Assembly: GCA_947175335.1 (NCBI GenBank)
Contig: CAMWMF010000015.1
Span: 1-46,871 of the forward strand
Source: an uncultured Clostridia bacterium
Lineage (GTDB): Bacteria; Bacillota; Clostridia; Christensenellales; Pumilibacteraceae
DNA: 46,871 nucleotides
Direction: 5' to 3'
The position numbers were made by a program, and so were the translations under genes. Position 1 is the stretch's first letter. Each line of letters begins with the position of its first letter. The notes below the pieces were generated by a model. It searched no databases and had not been told where the DNA came from. It saw only the letters and a program-made list of their open reading frames with translations. Shown piece after piece: positions 1 through 9,000 of this stretch.

Positions 1-1195
1 CTGTGAGGCGGCGGGTCGTGAAAACGGCACGAAGTGCTCGGTATGCGGCGGCAACGAGACTTTGGGCAAAGTAATTAATCCGCTCGGACACGAGTGGGGA
101 GAATGGGGCGCAGACACGGCAACCTGCACAGCGGGCGGCACGCAAGAGCGCACCTGCGAACGCGACGGCTGCGATACCAACAACGGACAAGCCGCAGTAG
201 ACACACGCACAACAGAAGCGCTTGGACACAACGTTACAAGCTGGACGCTTTGCGAGTCCAACCGCAGCAAGCACGAAGGCGTTTGTTCGCGCACTGGCTG
301 CGGCGTAACGGTTACGGCAGCGCACACCGCAAACGAAGCAGGCACGGAATGTGTGGACTGCGGCAGCGAGCTATGCTTGCATCCCAATGCATCAGTCGAT
401 TCCGAAACGCCCGCGACCTGCACGTCTGCAAAAATAGAACACTGGAGCTGCCCCGATTGCGGTTGGACGGAAGATAAATCCGTCGGCACGGCTCTCGGTC
501 ACGACTACACCGACGTTGCATGGACGCCTGCTGCCGACGGCACGCACGAACGTGCATGCGCGCGCGGCTGCGGCGACAAGCAAACGGGTACGTGCGACGA
601 CGAAGCCGTAATTACCGGCTCGGCGGCTACCTGCGAGGCGGCGGGCCGTGAAAACGGCACGAAGTGCTCGGTATGCGGCGGCAACCAGACCTTGGGCGCA
701 GTAATTAACGCCCTTGGTCACGAGTGGGGAGAATGGAGCGCGGACACGGCGACCTGCACAGCTGGCGGCACGCAAGAGCGCACCTGCACACGCAACGGCT
801 GCGATACCAACGACGGACAAGCTGCGGTGGATACACGCACAACTAACGCGCTTGGACACGACGAATATAAAGTCAACGAAACTGCGGCGACCTGCACGGC
901 AAACAAAGTCGAACATTGGGCTTGCAGTCGCGGCGACTGGACGGATGACAAGGAAATTGCCGATACGGCATTGGGTCACGACTACACCGACGTTGCTTGG
1001 ACGTTTGTTGTCGGCGGCACGCACGAACGTGTATGTGCGCACGGCTGCGGCGACAAGCAAACGGGCACGTGCGACAGCGAGGCCGTAATTACCGGCACTG
1101 CGGCAACCTGTACGGCGGCGGGCCGTGAAAACGGAACAAAGTGCTCGGTATGCGGCGGCAACGAAGTTTGGGGCGCAGTAATTAACGCGCTCGGA
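1..1195 (+). repeat. Near-identical in-frame direct repeats inside the Cys-rich gene
   Basis: Bases 1-235 are closely matched by 631-865 (offset 630 nt, 210 codons). Bases about 490-720 are matched by 967-1195 (offset 477 nt, 159 codons). Both offsets are multiples of three, so recombination between copies would add or remove modules without breaking the frame. A further in-frame pair lies at 2181-2325 and 3846-3990 (offset 1665 nt, 555 codons). Coordinates are from visual alignment and the edges are approximate. Confidence 0.85.
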
Positions 1196-4100
1196 CACAG
1201 CTTGTCGGTTGATTCCGTTACGGACGCAACCTGCACCGCTGCACAAGTCAACCACATGCGTTGCAGCCGTTGCGACTACACGGAAGATCAAACCGAAGGC
1301 GAAGCCTTGGGTCACGACTTTACAGGCGACGTGTTGCCCATTAACGGTGACGCAACTCATCATGCCGCTACATGCTCGCGTTGCGACGAATTGGACGTTG
1401 CCCACAAGCAAGAGTGCGGCTACACCGAAGAGACCGTTGACGCCGACGGACACCACACGGCTTGCGTTTGCGGCAGAATTAGCAGCAGCACTCCGCACGA
1501 ATACGACGCGGCAACACAAACCTGCGGCTGCGGCAAGATTAACCCTACGTACCTTGTGGTAGCCGGTGAAAACAATACTTGTGCTTTGTTGGATTTCACA
1601 AGCGGTTTCGCCTCAACCGATACGGGTATAACCAAATATTCCGGTAGTGTAGAGTATGTTCGCAACGGAGTAACGTTTACAACTGACTGCTTCAACAATA
1701 ATAATAAGAATACTGCTTGGAAATATATTAGGGCCGGTAATAGAAACGGAGATAACCCGCAATCTGCATCAATAGCAATTAGCGCTATTAACGATGCCGT
1801 AAACACCATTAAAATTACCACTCCCACAATGAACATTGTAACTTCGGTAGTTCTGACAATAAAGAAAGACGGAGTGAAGGTAGACGAAATCACTTTGAAC
1901 AGCAACTTGTCGGCAGCAGCCGGTTTGACGTTCAACATTGCTAACCCCACCGCAGGTTGCACTTACGAAATTGTATTCAACATGACCAAACCAAACAGTA
2001 ACGGCGGTTTGGATGTTTCTAAGGTGGAACTTATTGCAGCAGGGCAAGACCATGTTGCGAATCCCGACCAAACACCGTCCGTAACGTCGGCCGATTGCAT
2101 GAACGCAGGTAAGGTATCCTTCTACTGCACAACGGAAGGCTGCACTACCTTGCACGAGGTTGCAATACCTAAACTTGCACACACGTACGGCGAGTGGATA
2201 GACGAGGTTGCTGCAACCTGCGCGGCAGCAGGCATAAAGGGTCACTTCCATTGCAACGCGTGCGGCAACGACTTCGACAGCGCAGAAAACGAATATGCAC
2301 TGTTGGACAGCTTGACAATCGCAATCAACCCCGACAACCACAGCCAGTTGTCGCCCGTTGAGGAACAAGATCCCACTTGCGAAAACGCCGGTTGTAACGC
2401 GCACTACGTGTGCGACGGCTGCGGCAAGAAATACGAAACCGAGGACGCCACCGCGGAATACGACCCTGCGGTTGAGGCGCTCGGCCACGACTTGCAATAC
2501 CGTGCAAACGGCACCGACAATCACGAGCAATACTGCACGCGCGGCGATTACGTTGGGGAAGCGGCGGCACACACCGCCACGACTTGGGTAAAGGAACCCG
2601 ACGGACACCATAAGGTTTGCACAGTTTGCGGCTTGAAGTTTAACGAAGAAGAGCACACATACATCGACGGCGTGTGTGTTTGCGGAATGGAAGATACGCA
2701 CGAGCACAACTACACGGACACAGTTACCAAGCAGCCCACTTGTACGGAAAAGGGCGTAAGGACCTACAAATGTGACGGGTGCGACGACACCTACACGGAA
2801 GACATTGACGCGCTCGGTCACGACAAATACATGGCCGACGAAACGGCGGAAACCTGCACGACAAACAGAGTCGAACACTGGGCTTGCCGCCGTTGCGAAT
2901 GGACGGAAGACAAAGAAATTGACGAAACGGCTTTGGGTCACGACTTTACCGGCGACGTAGTGGTTGCTGACGATGACGAAACCTACCACGCCACCGAGTG
3001 TTCGCGTTGCGACGCCCTCGACCTTGACAACAAACATGCCGCGGTATGGGGCGAATACAGTCTTACCGCGGACGAAACGCAGCACTACCGCATTTGCCAA
3101 AACTGCGGCATTCAATCTACACCGGTCGACCATAGCGCAACAGCCTACACCTACGCAGGCAACGGCGAACACAGCGGCGAATGCGTTTGCGGCACTGTCT
3201 TGACAGAAGCTTGCACCCCCGAAGGGGAGAACAATGCGTGCACGGGTTGCGGAAGAATTATCTTCAATCAAAATAGCAGCGGAAGTGCTACGCTTGTTCC
3301 TAATACAGATGCAACCAGCACTAATGGCAATTACGTAACATTTACTTCCGGAAATGTAACATTTGTACTGAACGAGAGTGGATCAAGCAAAGGCGGCTTT
3401 ACTCTCTATTCCGACCTGCGCTTCTATTCAGGTCACACGCTGACATTTACTGTGCCAAGCGGATATATTGCAACAGTAGTTTTAACAGGCACTGATTCAA
3501 GTAGAAAAGCACAAAATAACATAACTATTAATAGTCCGGCTTCCGCAACAGCTGCATTCGCCAATAACGGACTGACAATGACAATAACAAACAGCGATAC
3601 AGCCGTGCGTGAAATTGAAATAAAAGCAACATCGCAGGTTAGATTGACGTCCATTACAGTAACGTATCATTCGTCATTTACTTGCTACCACGACGGCACG
3701 GTTGTTCCTTGTACGCAAAGCGCTGCGACCTGCGAGGGCACGGGCATTTCGCAAGACTGCTTCCGTTGCACAAGCTGCAATCTGTACTTCACTACCGACG
3801 CTTGCACGGCAATTCTTGAAAACGCAGTGGTGGACGCTCTCGGCCACACGTACGGCGAATGGATAGACGAAGTTGCAGCAACCTGCACGACAACGGGCAC
3901 AAAGGGTCACTTCCACTGCAACGCGTGTGACAACGACTTCGACAGCGAGCAAAACGAATACGCACTGTTGGACGACTTGACAATCGCAATCGACCCCGAC
4001 AACCACGTAGCCGAGTTGACCCACGTTACCGCGCAAGCGGCGACCACCTGCGACACAACCGATACGGAACACGCGGGACATGTCGAATACTGGCAATGCG

Positions 4101-5044
4101 CTTGCGGGGTAATGTACGCCGACGCAAATCGCGATACTGTAATTGACAGTGTGGAATCTATCTACCTTGACCACACACCCAACTGGACAAGCACCGATTC
4201 GGGACACTCCGGCAAGTGCAGTGTATGTAACACAGATATTGCCGAGCAGCAGCACGTTTGGAACGAAGACAACACGGAATGCACAATTTGCGGTTACGAA
4301 AAACCTGCCGGCAAGCACTACGTAACAACGGTTATTATCGTTGACGGCGAGCAGGTTGCGGCCGCTCCCACAGGCGTAACGCTAACGTGGGATCCGGCGG
4401 GTACCAACGGCGCATTTAATGTGGGAGCGGAAGCATCCCTTGAAATCAGCCTTAGCGGCTACAATCTTGTCAGCATAGTTGTGACGGATAGCATGGGCAA
4501 CGAAACCGAGGACTGGGAAGTAGATGGCAATTTCTGCATGGGCGACATGAACGACGACTACACGGTGACCATTACGTTAGTATCCATTGTAGAGAGCCAA
4601 GAAACCGAAATTTCAATAACCGGCGCACAGATGTTGACGGCAGGAAAGATAACGACTAATAGCTATACCGATCGTACCATTACGGGCGAAGCGTTAGGTT
4701 ACAAAGATGACATTGAATTTGTAACTATCAGTGCGGCGAAGCAAACACAGACAATTACCGATATTCCCGTAACTAAAACAAAGGCTATGACAATAAAGGC
4801 TTGCGAAGGTAAGTCGATAACGCACCTTGAGCTTGAGTTTAGGCAGTGGGGTAGCAATGCGTTAGGCACGATTTCAATAACAATCACTTACGACGGTGGG
4901 AAAACGGCAACAATTACCGGTAGCTCCGAATGGAAGCAATCCTTCGATTTAAGTGAATACAGCAACGTTACCGAGATAGCGGTAACCAGCACAAATACTA
5001 CTAAGCAGGCGGGTATTGCACAAATTGATTTAAAGGTCAAATAA
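2..5044 (+). CDS. Giant Cys-rich repeat secreted protein, 5' end outside window
   Basis: The frame is open from base 2, with no start in view, so at least 1680 residues are visible and the N-terminus is missing. Most of it is a repeat of roughly 50-80 residues with the pattern LGHxxGEW, ATCT(A), TC/CxxC pairs and a Gly-His ending, familiar from surface proteins of gut Firmicutes. The paired cysteines and histidines could bind metal or form disulfides. Three Cys-poor, Ser/Thr/Asn-rich beta-type segments interrupt or end the array: about 1555-2050, 3265-3670 and 4600-5040. They may be carbohydrate- or surface-binding modules, but I do not recognise a named family with certainty. There is no LPXTG motif and no C-terminal membrane segment, so attachment, if any, must be through the unseen N-terminus. 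The gene ends at TAA 5042-5044, just before a bidirectional terminator. Real coding is certain; the function is unknown. Confidence 0.9.
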   Translation, partial: CEAAGRENGTKCSVCGGNETLGKVINPLGHEWGEWGADTATCTAGGTQERTCERDGCDTNNGQAAVDTRTTEALGHNVTSWTLCESNRSKHEGVCSRTGCGVTVTAAHTANEAGTECVDCGSELCLHPNASVDSETPATCTSAKIEHWSCPDCGWTEDKSVGTALGHDYTDVAWTPAADGTHERACARGCGDKQTGTCDDEAVITGSAATCEAAGRENGTKCSVCGGNQTLGAVINALGHEWGEWSADTATCTAGGTQERTCTRNGCDTNDGQAAVDTRTTNALGHDEYKVNETAATCTANKVEHWACSRGDWTDDKEIADTALGHDYTDVAWTFVVGGTHERVCAHGCGDKQTGTCDSEAVITGTAATCTAAGRENGTKCSVCGGNEVWGAVINALGHSLSVDSVTDATCTAAQVNHMRCSRCDYTEDQTEGEALGHDFTGDVLPINGDATHHAATCSRCDELDVAHKQECGYTEETVDADGHHTACVCGRISSSTPHEYDAATQTCGCGKINPTYLVVAGENNTCALLDFTSGFASTDTGITKYSGSVEYVRNGVTFTTDCFNNNNKNTAWKYIRAGNRNGDNPQSASIAISAINDAVNTIKITTPTMNIVTSVVLTIKKDGVKVDEITLNSNLSAAAGLTFNIANPTAGCTYEIVFNMTKPNSNGGLDVSKVELIAAGQDHVANPDQTPSVTSADCMNAGKVSFYCTTEGCTTLHEVAIPKLAHTYGEWIDEVAATCAAAGIKGHFHCNACGNDFDSAENEYALLDSLTIAINPDNHSQLSPVEEQDPTCENAGCNAHYVCDGCGKKYETEDATAEYDPAVEALGHDLQYRANGTDNHEQYCTRGDYVGEAAAHTATTWVKEPDGHHKVCTVCGLKFNEEEHTYIDGVCVCGMEDTHEHNYTDTVTKQPTCTEKGVRTYKCDGCDDTYTEDIDALGHDKYMADETAETCTTNRVEHWACRRCEWTEDKEIDETALGHDFTGDVVVADDDETYHATECSRCDALDLDNKHAAVWGEYSLTADETQHYRICQNCGIQSTPVDHSATAYTYAGNGEHSGECVCGTVLTEACTPEGENNACTGCGRIIFNQNSSGSATLVPNTDATSTNGNYVTFTSGNVTFVLNESGSSKGGFTLYSDLRFYSGHTLTFTVPSGYIATVVLTGTDSSRKAQNNITINSPASATAAFANNGLTMTITNSDTAVREIEIKATSQVRLTSITVTYHSSFTCYHDGTVVPCTQSAATCEGTGISQDCFRCTSCNLYFTTDACTAILENAVVDALGHTYGEWIDEVAATCTTTGTKGHFHCNACDNDFDSEQNEYALLDDLTIAIDPDNHVAELTHVTAQAATTCDTTDTEHAGHVEYWQCACGVMYADANRDTVIDSVESIYLDHTPNWTSTDSGHSGKCSVCNTDIAEQQHVWNEDNTECTICGYEKPAGKHYVTTVIIVDGEQVAAAPTGVTLTWDPAGTNGAFNVGAEASLEISLSGYNLVSIVVTDSMGNETEDWEVDGNFCMGDMNDDYTVTITLVSIVESQETEISITGAQMLTAGKITTNSYTDRTITGEALGYKDDIEFVTISAAKQTQTITDIPVTKTKAMTIKACEGKSITHLELEFRQWGSNALGTISITITYDGGKTATITGSSEWKQSFDLSEYSNVTEIAVTSTNTTKQAGIAQIDLKVK

Positions 5045-5065
5045 TCGATTAATTGCATAATAATC

Positions 5066-5100
5066 AAAAAACCAAGGCGGAGTTTTCGCCTTGGTTTTTT
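5066..5100. terminator. Bidirectional intrinsic terminator
   Basis: A 14-bp perfect stem has arms 5066-5079 (AAAAAACCAAGGCG) and 5087-5100 (CGCCTTGGTTTTTT) and a 7-nt loop. The A-run on one side and the T-run on the other make it usable from both strands. It sits between two convergent genes: the Cys-rich protein ends at 5044 and the minus-strand regulator ends at 5114. Confidence 0.93.
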
Positions 5101-5113
5101 GATTGTCGGTTTA

Positions 5114-5962
5114 TTAGTCTTGGATTTCCACGCCGGCGATTGCGGTGTAGGTGCGGTTGTCGGTTTTTTTGTGCGGGCCGGTTTCGGGTATCAACCACGA
5201 CGTGCCGGTAAGCATTACTCTGCGCTTGATTACTTCCGCCTGCATCAAACCTTGTAGCCCTGTCGTGGGCACGCCCGCAAGCGCAAAAGTCATCGTTAGC
5301 GATTTTTTGCGCGTTACAACTTCCACAGTGCCGCCTATCGGTTCGGTTTTGGGCGGGGATACAATGGGCACGCAAATGCGGTAGGTCTTGTCTTTGTACA
5401 GTTGCGGGTCAAAGTCGTCAACGGTCGGGAAGGTAAAAAGATCGTTGTACATGTTCATAAACGTGTGCCCGACGTCGCAAACACAGCCCGCGCTTATCGC
5501 CGCCGAGTACGCGTCGCGAGAATCGAGATACTGCTGCAAGAATGCCGGCGAAGCGGGGTAGGTCTTGCAAAAGCACAACAGCGACTGCTCGGGCTCGATT
5601 GAAAACTGCGGCACGCCGTTGCGCCTGTCGACGTCGAGTACGGCGATAAGGTTGTCCACCATTTCTCTTAGCCTAACGAGCTCGTCGTACTTGGTTTCAA
5701 TATCCATCGTGCCCGCAAAATACTCGCCGATTTCCTTTTGCGAAAACTGCGTGCTTTTAAGCCGCTCGGCAAGCTGAATCATGATGACGTCCTCCGCCGA
5801 ATACTCGCGGTAATTGTTGCGCGCCGCATGCACGGGCGCAAGCACGCCGGTGTCCTCGTAGTGTTTGAGTATGCGCGGAGTGATGTTCAAAAACGCGCAA
5901 ACCTCGCTTACGCGGAACTTTTGGCTGGAAATTTTTAAATTTTGTTCATTTAATTCCTTCAT
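5114..5962 (-). CDS. MerR-family transcriptional regulator with C-terminal effector-like domain
   Basis: Residues about 16-82 form a MerR winged helix-turn-helix: FRVSEVCAFLNITPRILKHYED, then NNYREYSAEDV, then helices ending QKEIGEYF. A linker helix follows (about 85-115), then a region resembling a GyrI-type effector-binding domain that runs to the C-terminus. That region contains CFC and CVC cysteine pairs, which could sense a metal or redox signal. I place the start at ATG 5962 (282 aa). An in-frame ATG at 5980 would leave almost no leader behind the consensus promoter at 6001-6029 and has no Shine-Dalgarno, whereas 5962 has AGG about 9 nt upstream. The gene is divergent from the 1985-aa surface protein and shares a 120-bp control region with it. 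In this family the regulator usually controls the neighbour and itself; that is inferred here. The effector is unknown. Confidence 0.9.
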   Translation of the reverse strand: MKELNEQNLKISSQKFRVSEVCAFLNITPRILKHYEDTGVLAPVHAARNNYREYSAEDVIMIQLAERLKSTQFSQKEIGEYFAGTMDIETKYDELVRLREMVDNLIAVLDVDRRNGVPQFSIEPEQSLLCFCKTYPASPAFLQQYLDSRDAYSAAISAGCVCDVGHTFMNMYNDLFTFPTVDDFDPQLYKDKTYRICVPIVSPPKTEPIGGTVEVVTRKKSLTMTFALAGVPTTGLQGLMQAEVIKRRVMLTGTSWLIPETGPHKKTDNRTYTAIAGVEIQD

Positions 5963-5967
5963 ATCTC

Positions 5968-5998
5968 TTGACCTGTACATACATGTATATGTTATAAT
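5968..5998 (+). promoter_or_regulatory. MerR-type promoter with 19-bp spacer and operator dyad
   Basis: On the plus strand TTGACC (5968-5973) and TATAAT (5993-5998) are separated by 19 bp. Over-long spacers of 19-20 bp are the hallmark of promoters activated by MerR-family proteins through DNA distortion. The spacer holds the inverted repeat ACATA-N6-TATGT (5977-5992). Transcription would start near 6005 and run to the surface-protein gene at 6082. The -35 lies just upstream of the regulator's chosen start codon on the other strand. Confidence 0.72.
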
Positions 5999-6000
5999 AT

Positions 6001-6029
6001 ATTATACGGGAAAGTATCTGATTTGTCAA
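6001..6029 (-). promoter_or_regulatory. Consensus sigma-70 promoter of the MerR-type regulator
   Basis: On the minus strand TTGACA (6029-6024) and TATAAT (6006-6001) are both perfect consensus with a 17-bp spacer (6007-6023). The predicted start of transcription is near 5994, inside the MerR operator-like dyad, which would let the bound regulator limit its own synthesis. Confidence 0.85.
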
Positions 6030-6081
6030 TACCTTTTTGTAAAATAAAAACAATCTTTCCAAAAACCACCAAAGAGGACGA

Positions 6082-9000
6082 ATGATGTTTACTACATACA
6101 AAAAACGCGGTTTGATTTTGTTATCGGTAATTATATCGGCGCTGATGTGCTTAGTCGGAGCGCTTATGCTCGCGCCGCAAAAGAAAGCGGCTATTGCGGA
6201 GGACGGAGCCGTGGACTATGCGGCGACCGTCACGTTTGGCAGCGACGTTACTGAATACAGCACTTTTGCCGACGCGTGGGCTTACGCCAACGGTTTGGCA
6301 ACAACCGAAACGACGACCGCGACGGTAAAAATGTTTGCCGACGCAACGACTACCAGCACGCTTACCGTAGAAAGCGGTAAAAATATAACGCTCAACCTTA
6401 ACGGTTGCATGCTGAAAAGGACGGGCAGCGGCTCGGTTATAAGCGTAGTCGGTAATTTTACTTTAAAGGACAGTAACCCCAATTCCACGCATTACTACAC
6501 CGTCGACTCTACCGGACTTTGGGTATTCGGCACAGCAACAGCCGAAACCCCCGACGCCAATGAGTTCAAGGGCGGCGTGATAACCGGCGGCAATGCGGGT
6601 AACGGCGGCGGAGTGTACGTTAACGGCGGCAGGTTCCATATGGAAAGCGGTGCGATTTGCGGAAATACTGCATTTTATACCGGCGGCGGTGTGAGCCTTG
6701 ACGACGACGCAGTCGAATTCGTCATGGAAAACGGTCAAATCAGCGGAAATACAGCGAGAGCGAGCACCGGAGGCGGCGTGGCGGTTTACACCGGCAAGTT
6801 CGTCATGTATGACGGTATTATAAGCTACAATAAGACTTTTTCGGTGTTTGTAGGCGGTGGCGTGTGCGCTTCCAATGATTTTGAAATGTACGGTGGCAAA
6901 ATCTGTAATAATACTTCGGGTGGAAACGGTGGCGGCGTATACGTCGGTTCCACTTTTAAAGTGTCAGGCGCTCCTGAAATTTACGGCAATATAAAGTCGG
7001 ACGGTAGTGACAATAACGTTTATTTAAGTAGCGGCGAAAAAATCACCGTTGTGGGCGAGCTTACAGATCCCGACGACCCGACCAAAAAGGCGAAAATAGG
7101 TGTAACGCTTGAATACGGTACGGGCGCAGTTGCCACAGGCTACGGTGAAAACAACAAGGACGCAAGCGACAATATAATTTCGCCGAGTACGTACTTCATT
7201 CCCGACAAAGCAGGGTTCGTACCCGTTTTGGACGGCGAGGTTAAGCTCGTTTTGGGCGCGGCGACGGTTACCGTCGGCAACACGGAAACTATATACGGCA
7301 CTTTTGCCGACGCGTGGACTGCGGCAAGTGCCGCGGGCACCGCAACGGTAACGATGTACGCCGACGCGCAAATTTCCGCAACGCTCAACGTTTCGTCTAA
7401 CGTAACCCTTGACCTCAACGGTCATACGCTGCAAATGACCGGCAGCGGCGCTGTTGTATACATAATGGGCAGCGGCACTTTTACGCTGGACGATAGCGTC
7501 GGCGGCGGTGTACTCACCGGCGGAAATAATAACGTAGGCGGCGGCGTTTGCGGTGATGAAGGCAGTACGTTCATAATGATGGGCGGCGAGATAAGCGGAA
7601 ACGAAGCCGACTCCGGCGGCGGCGGTGTGTACATTTACAGCGGCACTTTTAAAGTATCGGGTGACGTCAATATAACGGGCAACACAAGCGATGGGGCAGC
7701 AAATAACGTTTGTTTGGAAAATACAATTATCACCGTTACGGACGAGCTTACCGTCGGTGCGCAAATAGGAATTAGTTACACGGGCATTGTCGCCACAGGC
7801 TTTACGCAGAACGGCAAACCGTCGGATTACTTTATTCCCGATGATCCCGATTATTGCATTTATTTAAGCGATAGCGCGGGTACGGTAGCTGCCGGTGAGC
7901 ATGATTGGGTTTTGGTCAACGACGAATACAACCACTGGCCGGAATGTTCCGTCTGCGGAGCAACGGATGAAAATTCCACGGAACCCCATAGCGGCACTGA
8001 CGATAACGACTGCACTACGCCCATTAATTGCTCGTCTTGCGGTCGCGAACTGACTGAGGGGCAGCAGTCGCATGACTGGTCGACGGTTTGGGAGTCCGAC
8101 AACTACGGTCATTGGCATGAATGTCAGCGCACGGATTGCACGCAAACGAGTACCAAGGTTGAACACAGCTTAGTAAACTATACTTGCGAGTGCGGCTATA
8201 CCGCATACTTCGAGGTTACGGAAAACAACGTTAAATCGTACTACAAGACGATAGAAGCCGCCTTTGCAAGCGTCACCGACGACGCGACGGTAAAAATGCT
8301 TGCCGACGCGGTAACAACGGACACCCTTACAGTACCGAGGATAGACGGGAAAACGCTTACGCTCGACCTTAACGGGTGTATGCTTAAATATAACAACGCC
8401 GACGAACGTAATCCCGCCATAACGGTAGACGGCAATTTTACGCTTATCGACAGCAACGTCGATACCACAAAAAAGCATTCAATTCCCGACCCTGACAATG
8501 CGGGCGAAACAATAGAAGTTATCGGCGGGCTTGTTACCGGCGGTACGGGGTATTATATATTCGATCATGGCGAGCATAGTTACGGCGGCGGAGTGTACGT
8601 TACTGACGGCAGCACGTTTACAATGACGGGCGGCACGATAAGCGGAAATACGGCAGACTACGGCGGTGGAGTATATTCTTCGGATTATCATTTCAACGTA
8701 TCGGGCGCGCCTGTAATAATAGGCAACAAATCAAAGTTAGACGGCAATACGAAAGAAAATAACGTGGCTGCTAGGATTAACGTAATAGGCGATCTTACCG
8801 AGGGCGCCAAAATCGGAGTTGCCATTTACGGCACGGTTGCCGTTGGTTATACTCAAGCCGACGATCCGTCCAAGTATTTTATTCCCGATAACGTCGAACA
8901 CGTTTGTATATGCGTTATTAGGGATAGTTTTGTGGAGGGACAAGATTTGGTGCATATTGACGAGCACGTTTGGGAGTGGCAGTACGATATAGATAATCAT

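Noticed and set aside
1..5000. CRISPR array suggested by many short repeats
   Set aside because: The repeats are in-frame protein modules of variable length and spacing inside one open frame, not 25-40 bp units with equal spacers. The GAATT repeats are scattered singly, not clustered.
5963..5980. Upstream ATG (5980) for the MerR-type regulator
   Set aside because: No ribosome site, and it would lie only about 14 nt from the predicted transcription start and within the operator.
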